Shown here: piece by piece, positions 32,932 to 44,446 of the stretch | How the letters are laid out: each line of letters opens with the position of its first letter | Numbering within the stretch: the first letter of the stretch is position 1 | Assembly: GCA_019914945.1 (NCBI GenBank) | Contig: CM034109.1 | Coordinates: forward strand, 5,084,001-5,148,000 | DNA from: Typha latifolia | Taxonomy: Eukaryota > Streptophyta > Magnoliopsida > Poales > Typhaceae | Direction of reading: 5' to 3' | DNA length: 64,000 nucleotides | Position numbers and translations under genes: made by a program | The notes under the pieces: model-generated | Told to the model about the DNA's origin: nothing | Seen by the model: only the letters and a program-made list of their open reading frames with translations | Database searches by the model: none

Positions 32932-34640
32932 ATCCACCAAGTTTCTATCCACCTTAGCCTCAAGGTGAGATACAATCTCTGACTGGGGGCCCTCATATAA
33001 TTCAGTTTCCTCTAGATTCAATGTGGTCGAGCAAGTCGCTAGCTTGCTTGGATTGGGTTGCCGTGATGACACATTTGTCACTCTATTTTTTGTTTCCTTC
33101 ATATACATCATTTTGTAATCGTATTCAAAGTACCTTGGATACTCGTTGTTGCTTCATCGGCGTATATATCTACTACTTCAAGAAGTAGTGTAAACTCTGT
33201 CTATCAATAAGAATAATGAAGTGACAACCGATTGGATATAGATGCCACTTTGTGACAACATGAATAATGTTTGGCATCTTCTGCTCATAATTAGATAGTT
33301 ACGAGATTTAGGAGAGAGAGAGCCTTACTAAGATAGGCTACATGTCATGTGATTTGCATGAGTAGGGCTCCAATGCCGACTTTGGAAGCATTGCACTTGA
33401 TGATAAACATCACTAAAAAATCGGTTAAGCACAGGAGTGGAGTTCATAGTGGCCTTCAACTTCTCAAATGCATCTTGTGTATTGTCCATCCATCTAAATT
33501 CACCCTCGTTTAATAAGAATGCCAATGTGATAGCAATCTTCTCCATACTCTTTGATGAACCGATAGTAGTAGCCCATGAGACTAAGGAAGCCACATAGCT
33601 TCCTCGGCTTTGTTGGTAGTGGCCATTTTAATGTTGGCTTTATCTCAATTCCTATGACTGAGATAATTTGCCTAACATAATCAACTCTCCCTGACCCCAA
33701 AAATAACTGGACATCTTCACGTATAGATGATCTTGGCAAAGTAGCAATAACACCTCCCTATTATGTTTTAAGTTGTCATCTCTTGTAGGACAATACACTA
33801 AGAAATCATCGAAGAATACAAGTATGAATCTTTACAATAGAGGCATAAATATATTATTCGTAAGTTCTTAGAAGATCACTGATGCATTGATCAGGTCGAA
33901 AGACATAATTAAAACCTAATAGTATTTGTCATAGGCCATCTTGTGCATGTTTGGTAGGTGGATTTGGATTTGATGGTATCCGACCCTTAAATTTAATTTA
34001 GAGAAGTATGCCACCCCTGCTAATTTATCCTGCAACTCATTGATTATTGGAATGGGATATTAGCTTTTGATGACGATGGCATTCAGTGCTCGATGGTCTA
34101 TGCAAAAGTGTGGTCCTTTCTTTTACACTAGCAACATTGATAAGTAGTATGCATTATGGCTCAGATGAATGATCTCCGTGGCTATCATTAATGCAAACAA
34201 CTTTTTGAACGTGTGACTAGCGATTTAGTCACATGTGCACTAATCCAGCAAAAGGCACAATCTCAATATGATGCTTATGGGATCTAGTTGGAGAAACCTT
34301 TCAGCTCCTCAGACATCTCATTGAATTCCTATAATATAGAACCTAGATTGGCAAGTAAACAGATGGATCACTCCATCGAGGTCCCAACCAACTATATGAA
34401 GTAGCTGCTACATCTCCTTATCCGAAAAGACAAATCAGTGGATGCAAGATTGCACTGCTCTCGATGCCCCCTCTAAGTGCACTTCCACATTGCCACTTCG
34501 GAAGGCCACAGTTAACTTTCCGCTAATTCTTTTTTATTATAGTTTATTTCTACCCATAAATTCCTGTTGCCCCTTTCGAATTACCTTTTCTCCGTAGATG
34601 ATTGCTTATCCTCTTAGATAGCCTACCTTTACAATAGCTC
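32932..34640 (-). pseudogene. pol: Inverted Ty3/gypsy Pol remnant (element H)
   Basis: Read on the minus strand: HFCIDHRALNAIVIKS (about 34060-34110), YFSKLNLRVGYHQIQIH, a catalytic LVFFDDFLVY (about 33795-33825), SLMGYYYRFIKEYG, and the RNase H start FRWMDNTQDAFEKLKAT (about 33440-33500). It then jumps to LEAKVDRNLVDCYG, a Pol end next to the LTR. RNase H remainder and integrase are deleted. Multiple stops and frameshifts are present. The right limit is approximate. The FDD motif shows the RT identity; the lineage is not resolved. Confidence 0.75.
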
Positions 34641-35058
34641 ATATAATATCATCAGTATGAAGTGGGAAAGGTTAATAAAGTGAAAATTGTAAACTATTTA
34701 GGTGTTCTTTATTCCAAGTTTGTAAACACACGATTCAGTAATTACCACTATTTCTCTGTTTTATCTAACGGTCGAAATTGTATTATGGATTTAGAGATAG
34801 AATCTTATTTCAGTAATTCATTAGCATGATTTGAATCACTGCTTTTCAAACAAAATTATTTCAAGCCATACACTAATATAATTTTCATCATCACATATCT
34901 CATCTGACGCAAATAAAAGAGAAAAGAACAAAAAAGAAAGAAAACAAGATGCAAGTACTCGCCCAGCTTATTTTGAACCTCGGTCCCATAGTTTAACGTC
35001 AACCATTTCCAAGACCTTTTTACACCCTTAACAGTAGCCAAACTCCTCTTAATCCAAC
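34641..35058 (-). other. Probable 3' UTR and downstream region of NAR2
   Basis: Non-coding DNA immediately after the NAR2 stop on the minus strand. It is AT-rich further away, and no clear gene or polyadenylation site is resolved. Confidence 0.4.
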
Positions 35059-36349
35059 CTACTTCTTCGCCTTCCTCTTCTCCACCACAAAGAAGTACGC
35101 CAGAGCCACCACCGAGAAGGCAGAGAAGCAAGCCGCCGATATGTCGAGCGACACGGGGCGCCCGGTGATCCCTTTGATGTCGAACAAGTCGGTCGTCTTC
35201 TTGTCGTTGGTGGTCTGCCCATATGCCAGCTGTACGTCGTTGTCGTCGAGCGCGTACGCCCTAATGAAGTAGGTCGCGGTCGGCACGTCGCGGGCGATGG
35301 TGTACTCGTAGGTGCCCTCGCTGGCGGCGTAGGACTGCTCCAGAATCGTGAACTGGCACGTCTTATCCTTTTCGAGGTCGTCGTTGGTCTTGCGCCACCC
35401 GCGGTCGACTTGGCTCACTGGGCCGAAGCATAGGCTGATCTCCACCTTCTTGTAGCCGGCATCGGCGCCGTTCGGGACGGTCTTCTTCAGTGCCCATGTT
35501 ACGGTGATCTTGTCTTCTCCGGCATACAGAACTGACCAGTTTTTGTGCACAAATTGTAGAAGATATGCCAACGTTAGAGGGATTAATTTGAAAGTTTGGA
35601 ATGCTAGAGATGATATATACTATTGGTCGATCGAAGCCAACATGACTTGTTAGCTCATCCATCGACATAACGTAAGGGGCTACAGAGTTAAAAAGGTATG
35701 ATATGTAGTATTAATTTGTCATCTAATAATTTAAATTTTTGTATCAACGAGTTATCTACCAAACTAAACTTGACTTAAATAAATAACTTTATATATATAT
35801 ATATATATATATATCTTATCTCAAAATCTTCTGATGTGATCTTAACTCACTGAAAGCTTTTAGAGAACGACCTCTTTTAATAATTCTAAATCTGAATTGC
35901 AAGTCAAATAAGAATAAAATAACAGCGGCCTACTCCTAGACCTAAGAGAGAGTTTCTATGTGATATTTGACTATTCTCCCAACAATAAAATTAATGAGCT
36001 TATTATGTAATACTAGAGTGTCTATCTTCTTTGGTTGATTGATCCCGTTCTGTCCTTTCTTCTCCTTCTTGGGCACTGCCATTAATGACTTTTATATAGA
36101 TTTTAAGAATCTATATACATCAGAGAAAATGAATAGGTAGATAGATCTTTGAAAATTGACCAAAAATAATACCATAAAAGCTGTAATATGAGAGCAATAC
36201 ACACCTTCACCTTCAACATATTTGGGGGAGTAAGTAACTGTGAGATTTTGGGGAAGTTTGGAGAGGAGCACCCCCATGGAAGGACCCACATAGCAAGCAA
36301 GAAGAAGGAGAACAGTGGCAGCCATGGATGATCTCAAACCTGCAGCCAT
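35059..36349 (-). CDS. NAR2: High-affinity nitrate transporter-activating protein (NAR2/NRT3 family), 2 exons
   Basis: NAR2/NRT3 proteins are small plasma-membrane partners needed for stability and activity of NRT2 high-affinity nitrate transporters in root cells. Exon 1 is 36349-36205 and exon 2 is 35531-35059, joined at a phase-1 GT-AG junction to give 205 residues, normal for the family (about 200). Residues 1-26 form a signal peptide (MAAGLRSSMAATVLLLLACY). The lumenal/apoplastic domain has AGEDKITVTWALKKTV, then SQVDRGWRKTNDDLEKDKTC, RDVPTATYFIRAYALD and AYGQTTNDKKT. A transmembrane segment (about residues 175-197, SLDISAACFSAFSVVALAYF) precedes a lysine-rich tail EKRKAKK. A second in-frame ATG is nine codons in; the first keeps the longer signal peptide. 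Exon 2 is GC-rich in its 3' half compared with the surrounding DNA, as in many monocot genes. Confidence 0.92.
35532..36204 (-). other. Intron of NAR2
   Basis: 673 bp with donor GT after GAAG on the minus strand and acceptor AG before TTCTGTATG. It contains an AT microsatellite at about 35792-35815. No gene is seen. Confidence 0.8.
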
Positions 36350-36437
36350 CTTCCTTTGTGTAAAATAGAAGTCAATCTTCTTTGCGTTCAATCTTGAGCT
36401 ACTCGGGTGGTTGAGAGATCGTCGCAGTCCTGACTTC

Positions 36438-36447
36438 ATTTATATAG
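36438..36447 (-). promoter_or_regulatory. TATA box of NAR2
   Basis: CTATATAAAT on the minus strand lies about 90 bp upstream of the ATG, which predicts a transcription start near 36410 and a short 5' UTR of about 60 bases. Confidence 0.65.
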
Positions 36448-38235
36448 AGACCCAAACCTTGGCCAATGGAGAGCTCGGTGGGCCTAATTATAGAATTAAA
36501 ATCACAGGGTCCTTTAAGTGGCCCAAAGGATGAAGGAGACTTTCCGACATCCATTCATTTCAAGGTTATGTGTGACTCTTGGATTTGGCCAAAGGACAAT
36601 AAGGAAACGTTTGACTTTGTTCTCAGAGTTTGCCCTTCACCTAGGGTGATATGTCATGCTAATGTAAAATGGCATCAGATGGTTATATTTTAGTGTTCTT
36701 ATAATTAACACCTCATCTTCATCCTTGAAATATTTGCAATCAGTTGACTAATTATCTCTAATTTACTAAAATATCATTACAAAAATTATTCTTGAAAGGC
36801 AAGAGTACTTTAGGTATTTTAAAAGATAAACTTAGTGTTTTAATAAACTATTCTTATTTAAATATCTAAATTATTGGCAAAACTAAGGGGCTGAATTACA
36901 AATAGCGTGTGTGTGTATATATATATATATATATGGGACCTACATTGCTTACTTTTGGTGCCCTTTCTCCACAAGGCTTGGACGCATTGGACAATTAAAA
37001 ACAAGGAATTAATTAAGACGCATTTGTTAATAAAAGATCTCAGAAAGCCTCCTATCTTTCTAAAATATTTTAGACAGCCAAATTCTTCTTCTTTTGTCCT
37101 TTTGTTTTGTTTAGTTGTGTATTAGTTTATTTATATGAGTGATATCTTTGAGTTATTCTATTGGAGAAAGATAGGATAACGAGTAAAGAGGGAATAAGAA
37201 GAAAGAATTTGATACGAGCAATGAGGATATCCCAGAGATTCTGGTAATAGAGAAAAAGATCTCCAAATTTACCAAGATTCGGATGGTTCTTGTGAGCCAC
37301 TAATTAAATGCCAATTAAGCACTGGAGACTGATATAGTAAAGACTAATAAATTGGCATAAAGGCTATGGAATTTTGATATTTATTATATGGAAACTTTCA
37401 ATAAAAAAACTCCTAATGTACAGAATTTTTTATATTTTCTACAAACAAAAAATAATCCAGTTAACATCCTGCTGTTACTATCATAGAATCATAATATTAC
37501 CATCACGAAAGTTTAATTAGTTATACTTCTGCAATTACTAATATACTCTTACTGAGGGAATAATTTGAATATCCATTGACATAGAAATAATTTGAGTAAA
37601 ACTATTATGTATGAACTCATTATAGGGATCCATGAGAGTAACTTAGAAATTTTTAAAATATCACATTAAATAAGATTGAATAGTCATTGATAGACCTGTA
37701 TATGTCATGGTTTTTTAATAAATTCCTAATTATTATATGGTAGTCATCGAAGTCCTAAATCTAAACTTTAGCATATATATATATATATATGGATTTGAAT
37801 TTATCAATAAATCTAAATTTATCTTCCTATTCTGATACTCTTTAAAATTATAGTAAATGATAGTTGGATTTGTTTATCTAACTCCATTTATCTTATGTAT
37901 ATAATACCATGTAACAGTGTAATAGTCATGCAAGAATGGCTTATTGATAAATAGTTCACCTACCGAGTGGATTAACCCAATTCATGCGTTTGCTAAGGAG
38001 ACACATTATCCCCCCTATTTGTTCATCTTGTACTCCTAATTCTGTCGTCCTATTTGAATAACTAGGCATAAGAGAGAGGTTGATTAAGATGTTTTTCTTT
38101 TTAGGCTCAGAACTCCTCACATTTCTTCTATATACTAATGGTGTCCTAATTGTGGAGGAGATGTCAGTTTACACTATTAGAAGTATCAAATCTACCTAGA
38201 TACTTGCTACACCCTCATTTGATTAGAAAGAAAAC
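36448..38235. other. Intergenic AT-rich region (NAR2 promoter side)
   Basis: No gene is supported. TA microsatellites occur at about 36915-36935 and 37764-37792. Nitrate-response elements were not identified by eye. Short ORFs here have no recognisable domain. Confidence 0.4.
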
Positions 38236-38877
38236 ATTGAGAAATATAATATTTTCTTTATGTGCCATATTGTGAATAGGGTTAAGGGCTCCATGAGAGA
38301 AGAAGTCCTTCGGATATTTATCAGAGAATTCTCTTTCATCTATTTAGGAGCCAAAATCTCTTCAAAGAGCATCCTCATTGACAACGAACGAGAGTTGGTG
38401 GATTATAGCAAAAAAGTTGTCTGAAAGGAAGTGAGACTCCTTTCCACTATGCTAGTAGCCATGTTCCTATTAACTTGATCGTAAGTGTCATTTCTAATTA
38501 TTAATTACCTCCACCTAGATTCATAGTTCATTCTTGACCAAATCACCGAAATTGCATCGGATTTCCTCTAGGAGAAAGGCATAAAAAGAAGAGACTTTAT
38601 TTGATTAATTGATAAACTATTCAGAAGGTCATATATTGCTGTCTCAGCCATTATTAGGTGAAACAATAGCTATCCTAGCAGGCTTAATGGAGATTAGCAA
38701 GCTCCCAGCTACCGGCGAAGATTGGCTATTCAGCGATTGTCAAGCTGTTGTTAACTGAATCAGCACTCTCAGACATCAACCTGGATTGGTCTACTCACCA
38801 CATTATCCTTGATTGTAAGCTCCTCTTTTCAAAGCATCCATGGATCAAGTTGGTCACAAGCAAATGTAACAATAGAT
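38236..38877 (+). pseudogene. LINE reverse transcriptase C-terminus and RNase H fragment, part 1
   Basis: In shifting frames it reads SSFIYLGAKISSKSILIDN (about 38327-38385) and LDQITEIASDFL (about 38535-38570), both standard landmarks of plant L1-type RT near the thumb region. An RNase H piece with LAGLMEISKL, FSDCQAVVN and STHHIILDCKLLFSKHPW follows (about 38670-38850). The reading frame is cut at 38877 by element B and resumes at 44299. Stops make it non-functional. Confidence 0.65.
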
Positions 38878-39555
38878 TGATGCGATCCAGGTCAGATCGA
38901 ATCACATCATAGGCACATTAGGCTCGATGGATTGAGTCTAGTTATATTATTTATTCTAGTTATATAGTTTAGTTAGAGTGTAAGTATATTAGAATTTATT
39001 TAATCACCTAAGTTCAGTTTAGTTAACTCCTATGCAATTTTAGAAAAATATTCTACAGATATTCACTAGTTGACTGAATATTACTAAACCACTTGGAGAA
39101 GATCGAAGACAACCTGATTTAGCTAAGCCATGTTTATCTCTAGATCGTGTTTATATTTAATATAAGCTAATAAGGCAAATCCTAATGAAAATCGATCTAG
39201 GGTTAGCCTCAATAAATATATGGAGTGCAGCCCTAATTGATTATCCATGAATCTGAGTTTAGCTAAATATTTCTTATCGTCTTTATCTTTTCTCGTAACC
39301 GTTAGATTGCCTTATTTTTCTAGGAGTAGATCACAGCCATAGAAGCATCCCGTCTTTTCAAACCGTAGCCACCTTCTTCCACCAACAACCACTCTACCTT
39401 ACGGCCGTCCACCACCACCCTTATTTTTAACTTTTCATCCCAACCACCTATTTAGGTAAAATTAAAGCCACTAAAACCCTAAATCATGAGGCTACCATTA
39501 TCTAAATTTTCATAATTTTATTACACCCGAATTGGTCCAGATCTGGTTTGTAATA
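38878..39555 (+). repeat. 5' LTR of element B
   Basis: 678 bp, TGATGCGATC...GTTTGTAATA (the terminal CA is mutated to TA). It is the same length as the solo LTR at 29380-30056 and shares its promoter-leader layout. Confidence 0.85.
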
Positions 39556-40322
39556 TTAGTATCAGAGCTGACGTTCCTCGGACAATAGTGAACACATTAT
39601 CCAAAGCTAACTCAAGGGAGATCGCTGCCATGGAGGACCAAGAACTCATCTCCTTACCAACTGGGTCTTCTCTAACGCCATCACCACCACCAACGTCAAT
39701 GATAAGTCGTCGGTATGGGAGAAGGCAATTTTTAAAGAATTTTTTAACAATGTCACTAGATTTGTCGAGAAGAGCTCCGAAAGGATCAGGAAGGCTCTCT
39801 AAACCTTGACAGCAGCTATCCAGGCTTGTTACCACTGTCCTGCACCACCGCCGTCGCCGGCCACTGTGGAACAAGCACGACCTCCACCTTCAAGTACTAA
39901 TAATAGTGAAATCGTGAAGACCATCCAAATCGCAGCAACCATCCCTTCTCTGATTGTAATGGGGCACCCTCCATCCTTGCAGATTAAGCCCTACATTGTA
40001 GCAACACTGGAGCAACCCCCAGCAACAGCCCCATTGTCATCTTCCCTGGTCGAAGTGAAAAATAAAGGTCGAAATCCTTTTTTTTTTCACCAATGGTGAT
40101 CGAGGCACTTTCGGTCCAAGCCATCACTATCAGCGCCTTCCTTGGACCAGCCACACCCGAACCTTGGCCTAAACAGCATGCGCTAAGATCTTGGCTCGAA
40201 CCGCCTGTGGCTAGGATTTGGTCAGAGCCAACCTCGGCTAGGGCAGACTATGGCTCAAACCAACAAGCCCTAGAAAAGAAACCACCATAGGCCCCCTTCC
40301 ATGTGGTAGACGAGACGCTTTA
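39556..40322 (+). pseudogene. Gag-like remnant of element B
   Basis: A degenerate PBS (TTAGTATCAGAGC, 39556-39568) precedes it. In one frame it reads MEDQELISLPTGS (39631 on). In another it reads FKEFFNNVTRFVEKSSERIR, a helical segment of the kind found near gag N-termini, followed by Pro-rich sequence. Frameshifts break it, and the text ends where the C-family LTR starts. The family call depends on position more than on a domain. Confidence 0.5.
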
Positions 40323-43300
40323 TGTAACAACCCAATCCTCCCCCCCCCAAAAAAAAAAACTAGTGACATGGCACCACGTGGTCGGCCATAGTGTAGCCGG
40401 CCTCGTGCCATGCAATGACAGGAGGGGAGCGTGCCATGCCCCCCTCGCGTCGCCGCAGCCAACCGGCTGTGGCTAGTTGGCCGCGGGGGCCCCAGCGCCG
40501 CTGCAGTCACCGCTAAGACCCCCCCCCCCACCGCCTCTCTTTCTCCCTCTACATCTCTCTTTCTCTCGCTCTCTCTCTCAGTCTCTCTCTCTCTCTCTCT
40601 CTCATCGAGGCCAGCCTATCGCCGCCGCCACCACCTCCGCGAGCTTCGGTGAGCTCCTATCTCTCCCTCTCTCTCTCTCTCTTTCTCTCTCTCTCGGCCT
40701 CTCTCTCTCTTCCTCTCTCTCTCTCTTTCTCTTGCTCACATCCGAGCTCGGGCCCGTCGGAATCAAGCCGCCGGCGAGAGGCCGGTCGCTGGCTGGCCAA
40801 CAGCGGCCGGTGCCCTCCCCGCCGGCCCGGTTCCGCAGTTCCCTCCCCTCTTCTCTCTCTTTTCTTCTTCTCTTCTCTTCTCTTCTTCTTCCTTCTTTCT
40901 TCTTCCTTTCTTCTTCTTCTTCCTCAGATTCTTCTTCTCTTCTTGTCTTTCTGCAACAGTGCTGGGCTCGGCCCAGCACTGTAGCAGGTTAGTGTTGGAC
41001 CAAGCCCAGCACTAGTACTAGTAATTCTTATTTTGGTATTTTTTTATTTGTTTAGGTATTTATGTTTTAATTAATACAAAGAAATTTAGACATTATTTAT
41101 TTTAATAATAATATATATTCATCAATATGATTATTGTTAATTATAATTAATTAATGATTAATTAGGTTATAAACTATTACACATAAATATAGGTAATACT
41201 TATATTTATTTATTTATTTACTTATATGTATATTAGATTAATAGATAGATTTGTAAATTATAAGTATTAGATTTATATTCTAATATTCTTATGATATACA
41301 TTTTAAGTAATTTTATTAATGTCTTATACATTATTATGTATTTATTTATTATTTTATAAAGTAATCTCTAATTAATCAAGATATAATTATAGTTAGGTTT
41401 TCATCTATATTTTTATTTTTATTTTTATCTGTAATTATAAATCTAACTAGTTATAAAGATAAGTAGAAATTCTAAAACCTTCTAAATCATCATATATTAT
41501 ATGAACGGATTTTAACACCCCCCCCTCTTGTTCAGGATCCCGTGGACTTAGCTATCGAGGCTTGATCATTGTCGTAGCAACGTGAACGAGTGGTTGTTTG
41601 GTATTTACAGTGGTGGGTGAGTAGTCTTATCCCTTAGACGCCTTTCTCAAATTAGGTTATATTATATTTAGGTACATGCATGTTTTGGCTTCCAGCATAA
41701 TTATATGATTTTATCTAGAGATGATTATAGTTGAGCATATTTTATCATGCATTTAATTATGCTGATTTGGGATATTAGTACATTGGTGATATATATAGAG
41801 ATAATTAGAGATGATTCTACTATTATGATTGTTTACCGAGTTCATCTGTAGTATGAGTATGCATGTAATAGATTAGCATGAGTATACATGTGTTGACGAT
41901 ACAGTTGGAGACTACATTACATCATTTTTCTCTTGATTCCTATTCCACCTAAATTTCTGTTATGCATTGACTTATTATCATACTGGATATGTGCATTTGA
42001 TTTGTCATTTGGAAGGAAAGCATGAAATGTGATTAATAGGATAGTTGATAGAAAGCGCGAGGATACTCGAGTGGGCGCGAGGGTTAGGACGCGCTTGGTG
42101 GATGATTGATCGCTCGACATAGTCGCAATCCTATTGGCCTTACGTTCGAGGTCGTTAGTCTGTGTGCGCAGTAGACATTCGGACACATGCCGTTCGCTAG
42201 GGCATATGTGGCGAGTTATCCTCATGAGATTTCTATCAGCTAGAAGGGTGCCCGGTCTGGATGGATGTTGATACCCTTAGCGAATGGCAAGATATGATTA
42301 TATTTGAGATACTCCTTGCGGATGTCAGAGTATGCTTTGAGCCTTCGGGCATGATGTTAAGACCGGGTACCGGGTGTTGACTGTGCACAGTGGTCTAGTA
42401 TGATGATATTATACCGAGATGTCGGTAATGATTGATGATTGTGATGTTGAGAAATGCATATGATTTCATTATTATTTGGTTACCTGATTATCGAGTGATC
42501 AATATGCATTATATATGGTTGCATTTGATATCATAGCATGGTCATAGTCGGCATGCATCATGTGTCATATTTGAGAGAGACTTATGATGATGGTATGACA
42601 TGGAGATTAATTTATACATTGTCGATGATTATATATTATATCAGTTATGACATGACATGTTATCTATTTTTCATTTATGTATTATTGAGGAACATTCATA
42701 TACTCATTCATAACATGATGCTCTTTCTAATTCATATTATCTAGTACATGATTTACTCTCTATTTGGCATCACTGATTCGGGATAAGGTCTATTCACTGA
42801 GCCTTTTGCTCATGACTCTCTTTATTTGTTTTCTAACCCCCTCAGATACGTGGTATGTGATAGCGACTTGAGATATCTTGAAAAGATATTTTAGAGCGAT
42901 GATGAGGTGAGCTATAGATGCGAGACGGTATAGATGATAATTTATATAGGAATTGAGTTGTACTAGTATTTAATATTTGTACTCTGTTGTATTAGACGAT
43001 GAATTGTATAATACAGGTCGAATCATAGCGTACTCTTATATTAGTCGTTTTAGTTGTATCTTGATGGTTTGTTGTGGCCTGTGTGGGTCCTGCCAGATTA
43101 TGTAGTGATTTAATGTATATTATTGTGGACTGGAATATTCATATATTAACAGGTTTATTTGGTTAATAATATGATTTAATTGGTGATGGGTTAGGTGATT
43201 ATGGATATGTTAGCAGGTAGTATTTGATGATGTCATGATTGTATGTGTATAGGAGAGTATCTGTGTATGACGGGTCCTGCCCGTCCTATCGCGTGCGCCG

Positions 43301-43357
43301 CGCGTGCCGTGTGGGCACGTGGGCGTGCACGTGCCCATGCCGGGCGGGGGCGTTACA
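40323..43357 (+). mobile_element. C-family solo LTR inside element B
   Basis: 3035 bp, TGTAACAACC...GGCGTTACA. This is the fullest C-family LTR in the window: 5' GC-rich start, CT tract (40535-40950), perfect hairpin (40956-40982), AT-rich middle, 'gtgagtagtcttatccc' (about 41618) and GC-rich tail. The flanks CTTTA and CATAA are not an exact target duplication. CT-rich ORFs on both strands are artefacts. Confidence 0.8.
40951..40987 (+). repeat. 17-bp-arm hairpin in C-family LTR
   Basis: CTGCAACAGTGCTGGGC (40951-40967) pairs with the reverse complement of GCCCAGCACTGTAGCAG (40971-40987) with one mismatch across a 3-base loop. It lies directly downstream of the CT tract and is present at the same place in the other C copies. 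Confidence 0.75.
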
Positions 43358-43453
43358 CATAAGGAGATTGAGGACATAAAGTTTGAGAGCGAACGAAGGT
43401 ATGGAAACCACCATCCACACCTTGAGGACAAAGTGAACGGAAGCATGGTGGAT
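43358..43453 (+). other. Pol-end and PPT-like segment of element B
   Basis: 'cttgaggacaaagtgaacgg' (43419-43438) followed by 'aagcatggtggat' is very like the end of element A just before its 3' LTR. It is all that remains of the Pol side of element B. Confidence 0.6.
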
Positions 43454-44298
43454 TGATGCGATCTAGGTCAGATCACATCATAGGAACATTGGGCTCGATG
43501 GATCGAGCCTAGTTATATTATTTATTCTGCTTATGTAGTTTAGTTAGAGTCTAAATAGATTAGAATTTATTTAATCTTCTAAGTTCAGTTCAGTTAACAC
43601 CTGTACAGTTTTAAAAAAAATATTCTGCAGATATTCATAATTCAACCTAATATTATGAAACCACTTGGAGAAAATCAAAGACATTTTGTATTCAAGGTTT
43701 TGTATTTAAAGTTTTGTATTCAAGGTTTCTCCAGATTAAGACTCTAAATATTTTAAGCAAGATAAGGAAGACTGATTTAGCTAAGTCATATTTATTTCTA
43801 GGTCATGTTTATCTTTAATATAAGCTAATAAGGCAAATCCTAATAAAAGTTGGTCTAGGGTTAGTCTATATAAATATGTGGAGTGCAGCCCTAATTGATT
43901 ATCATGGTATGAATCCGAGTTTAGCCAAATATTTCTTATCAACTTTATCTTTTATTGTAGATGTTAAATCGCCTTATCTTCCTATGAGTAAACCATAGTC
44001 GTAGAAGCATCCCGTCCTTCCAAACCATAGCCACCATCTTCCACCAGCAGCCACCCAACCTTACGGCCGTCCACTACCACCTTTGGCTATCCGCTGCCCT
44101 CCGATGACCGCCGCAACATCGGATATTTACCATTCTACCTCATTCTGACCTATCTCCACTGTTTTATTTTTAGCTTTTCATCTCGATATCTAACATAGAT
44201 AAAACTAAAATCATTAGAACCTTAACTCATGAGGCTGCCACTACCTAAATTTTTATAATTTTCTTATGTCTGTATTGATCTACATCTGGTTCGTAACA
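43454..44298 (+). repeat. 3' LTR of element B
   Basis: 845 bp, TGATGCGATC...TTCGTAACA. It is longer than the 5' LTR, mostly by an insertion near 43680-43780 that carries three tandem 'ttttgtattcaaggt'-like units. Confidence 0.8.
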
Positions 44299-44446
44299 TA
44301 GATTGGCTCATTTTTTTGGCCCAACACGCTCTCCACACCAGGACATTAGGTCTTTGGTCGAGAGAGCAGCTGGATGTTTCATGTAACCCAATTTAGTTTA
44401 TATGACAAGGGTCTAAGAAACTCCTTTCGAAGAAAAAAATTATATA
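44299..44446 (+). pseudogene. LINE fragment, part 2 (RNase H end and 3' A-rich tail)
   Basis: Across the B insertion the LINE reading frame continues in phase after one copy of TAGAT: LAHFFGPTRSPHQD then SLVERAAGCFM and a stop. The DNA ends in an A-rich stretch at about 44429-44439, as expected for a LINE 3' end. Confidence 0.6.

Larger units (their letters stand above)
38878..44298 (+). mobile_element. Element B: internally deleted gypsy-type LTR element with TSD TAGAT
   Basis: The 5' LTR is 38878-39555 and the 3' LTR is 43454-44298. The 5-bp duplication TAGAT is at 38873-38877 and 44299-44303. It is followed by a degenerate PBS and gag-like sequence to about 40320, then a C-family solo LTR (40323-43357), then a Pol-end/PPT piece. 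Protease, RT, RNase H and integrase are absent. Insertion into the LINE is confirmed because the LINE frame continues across it. Confidence 0.85.

Noticed and set aside
34856..35131. Minus-strand ORF overlapping the end of NAR2
   Set aside because: Shadow of the last NAR2 codons in another frame plus 3' UTR.
35363..35668. Minus-strand ORF within NAR2 exon 2
   Set aside because: Out-of-frame reading of the exon and intron.
36092..36439. 115-aa reading that starts upstream of NAR2 ATG and reads into the intron
   Set aside because: The extra N-terminus lies in the predicted 5' UTR, and the C-terminus ignores the GT donor that joins in phase to exon 2.
40477..40992. 171-aa ORF and overlapping minus-strand ORF
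   Set aside because: CT tract in the C LTR, as in the other copies where the frame differs.
40318..43362. Exact target duplication for the C solo LTR in element B
   Set aside because: Flanks CTTTA and CATAA differ at two of five positions, which is not good enough to call.
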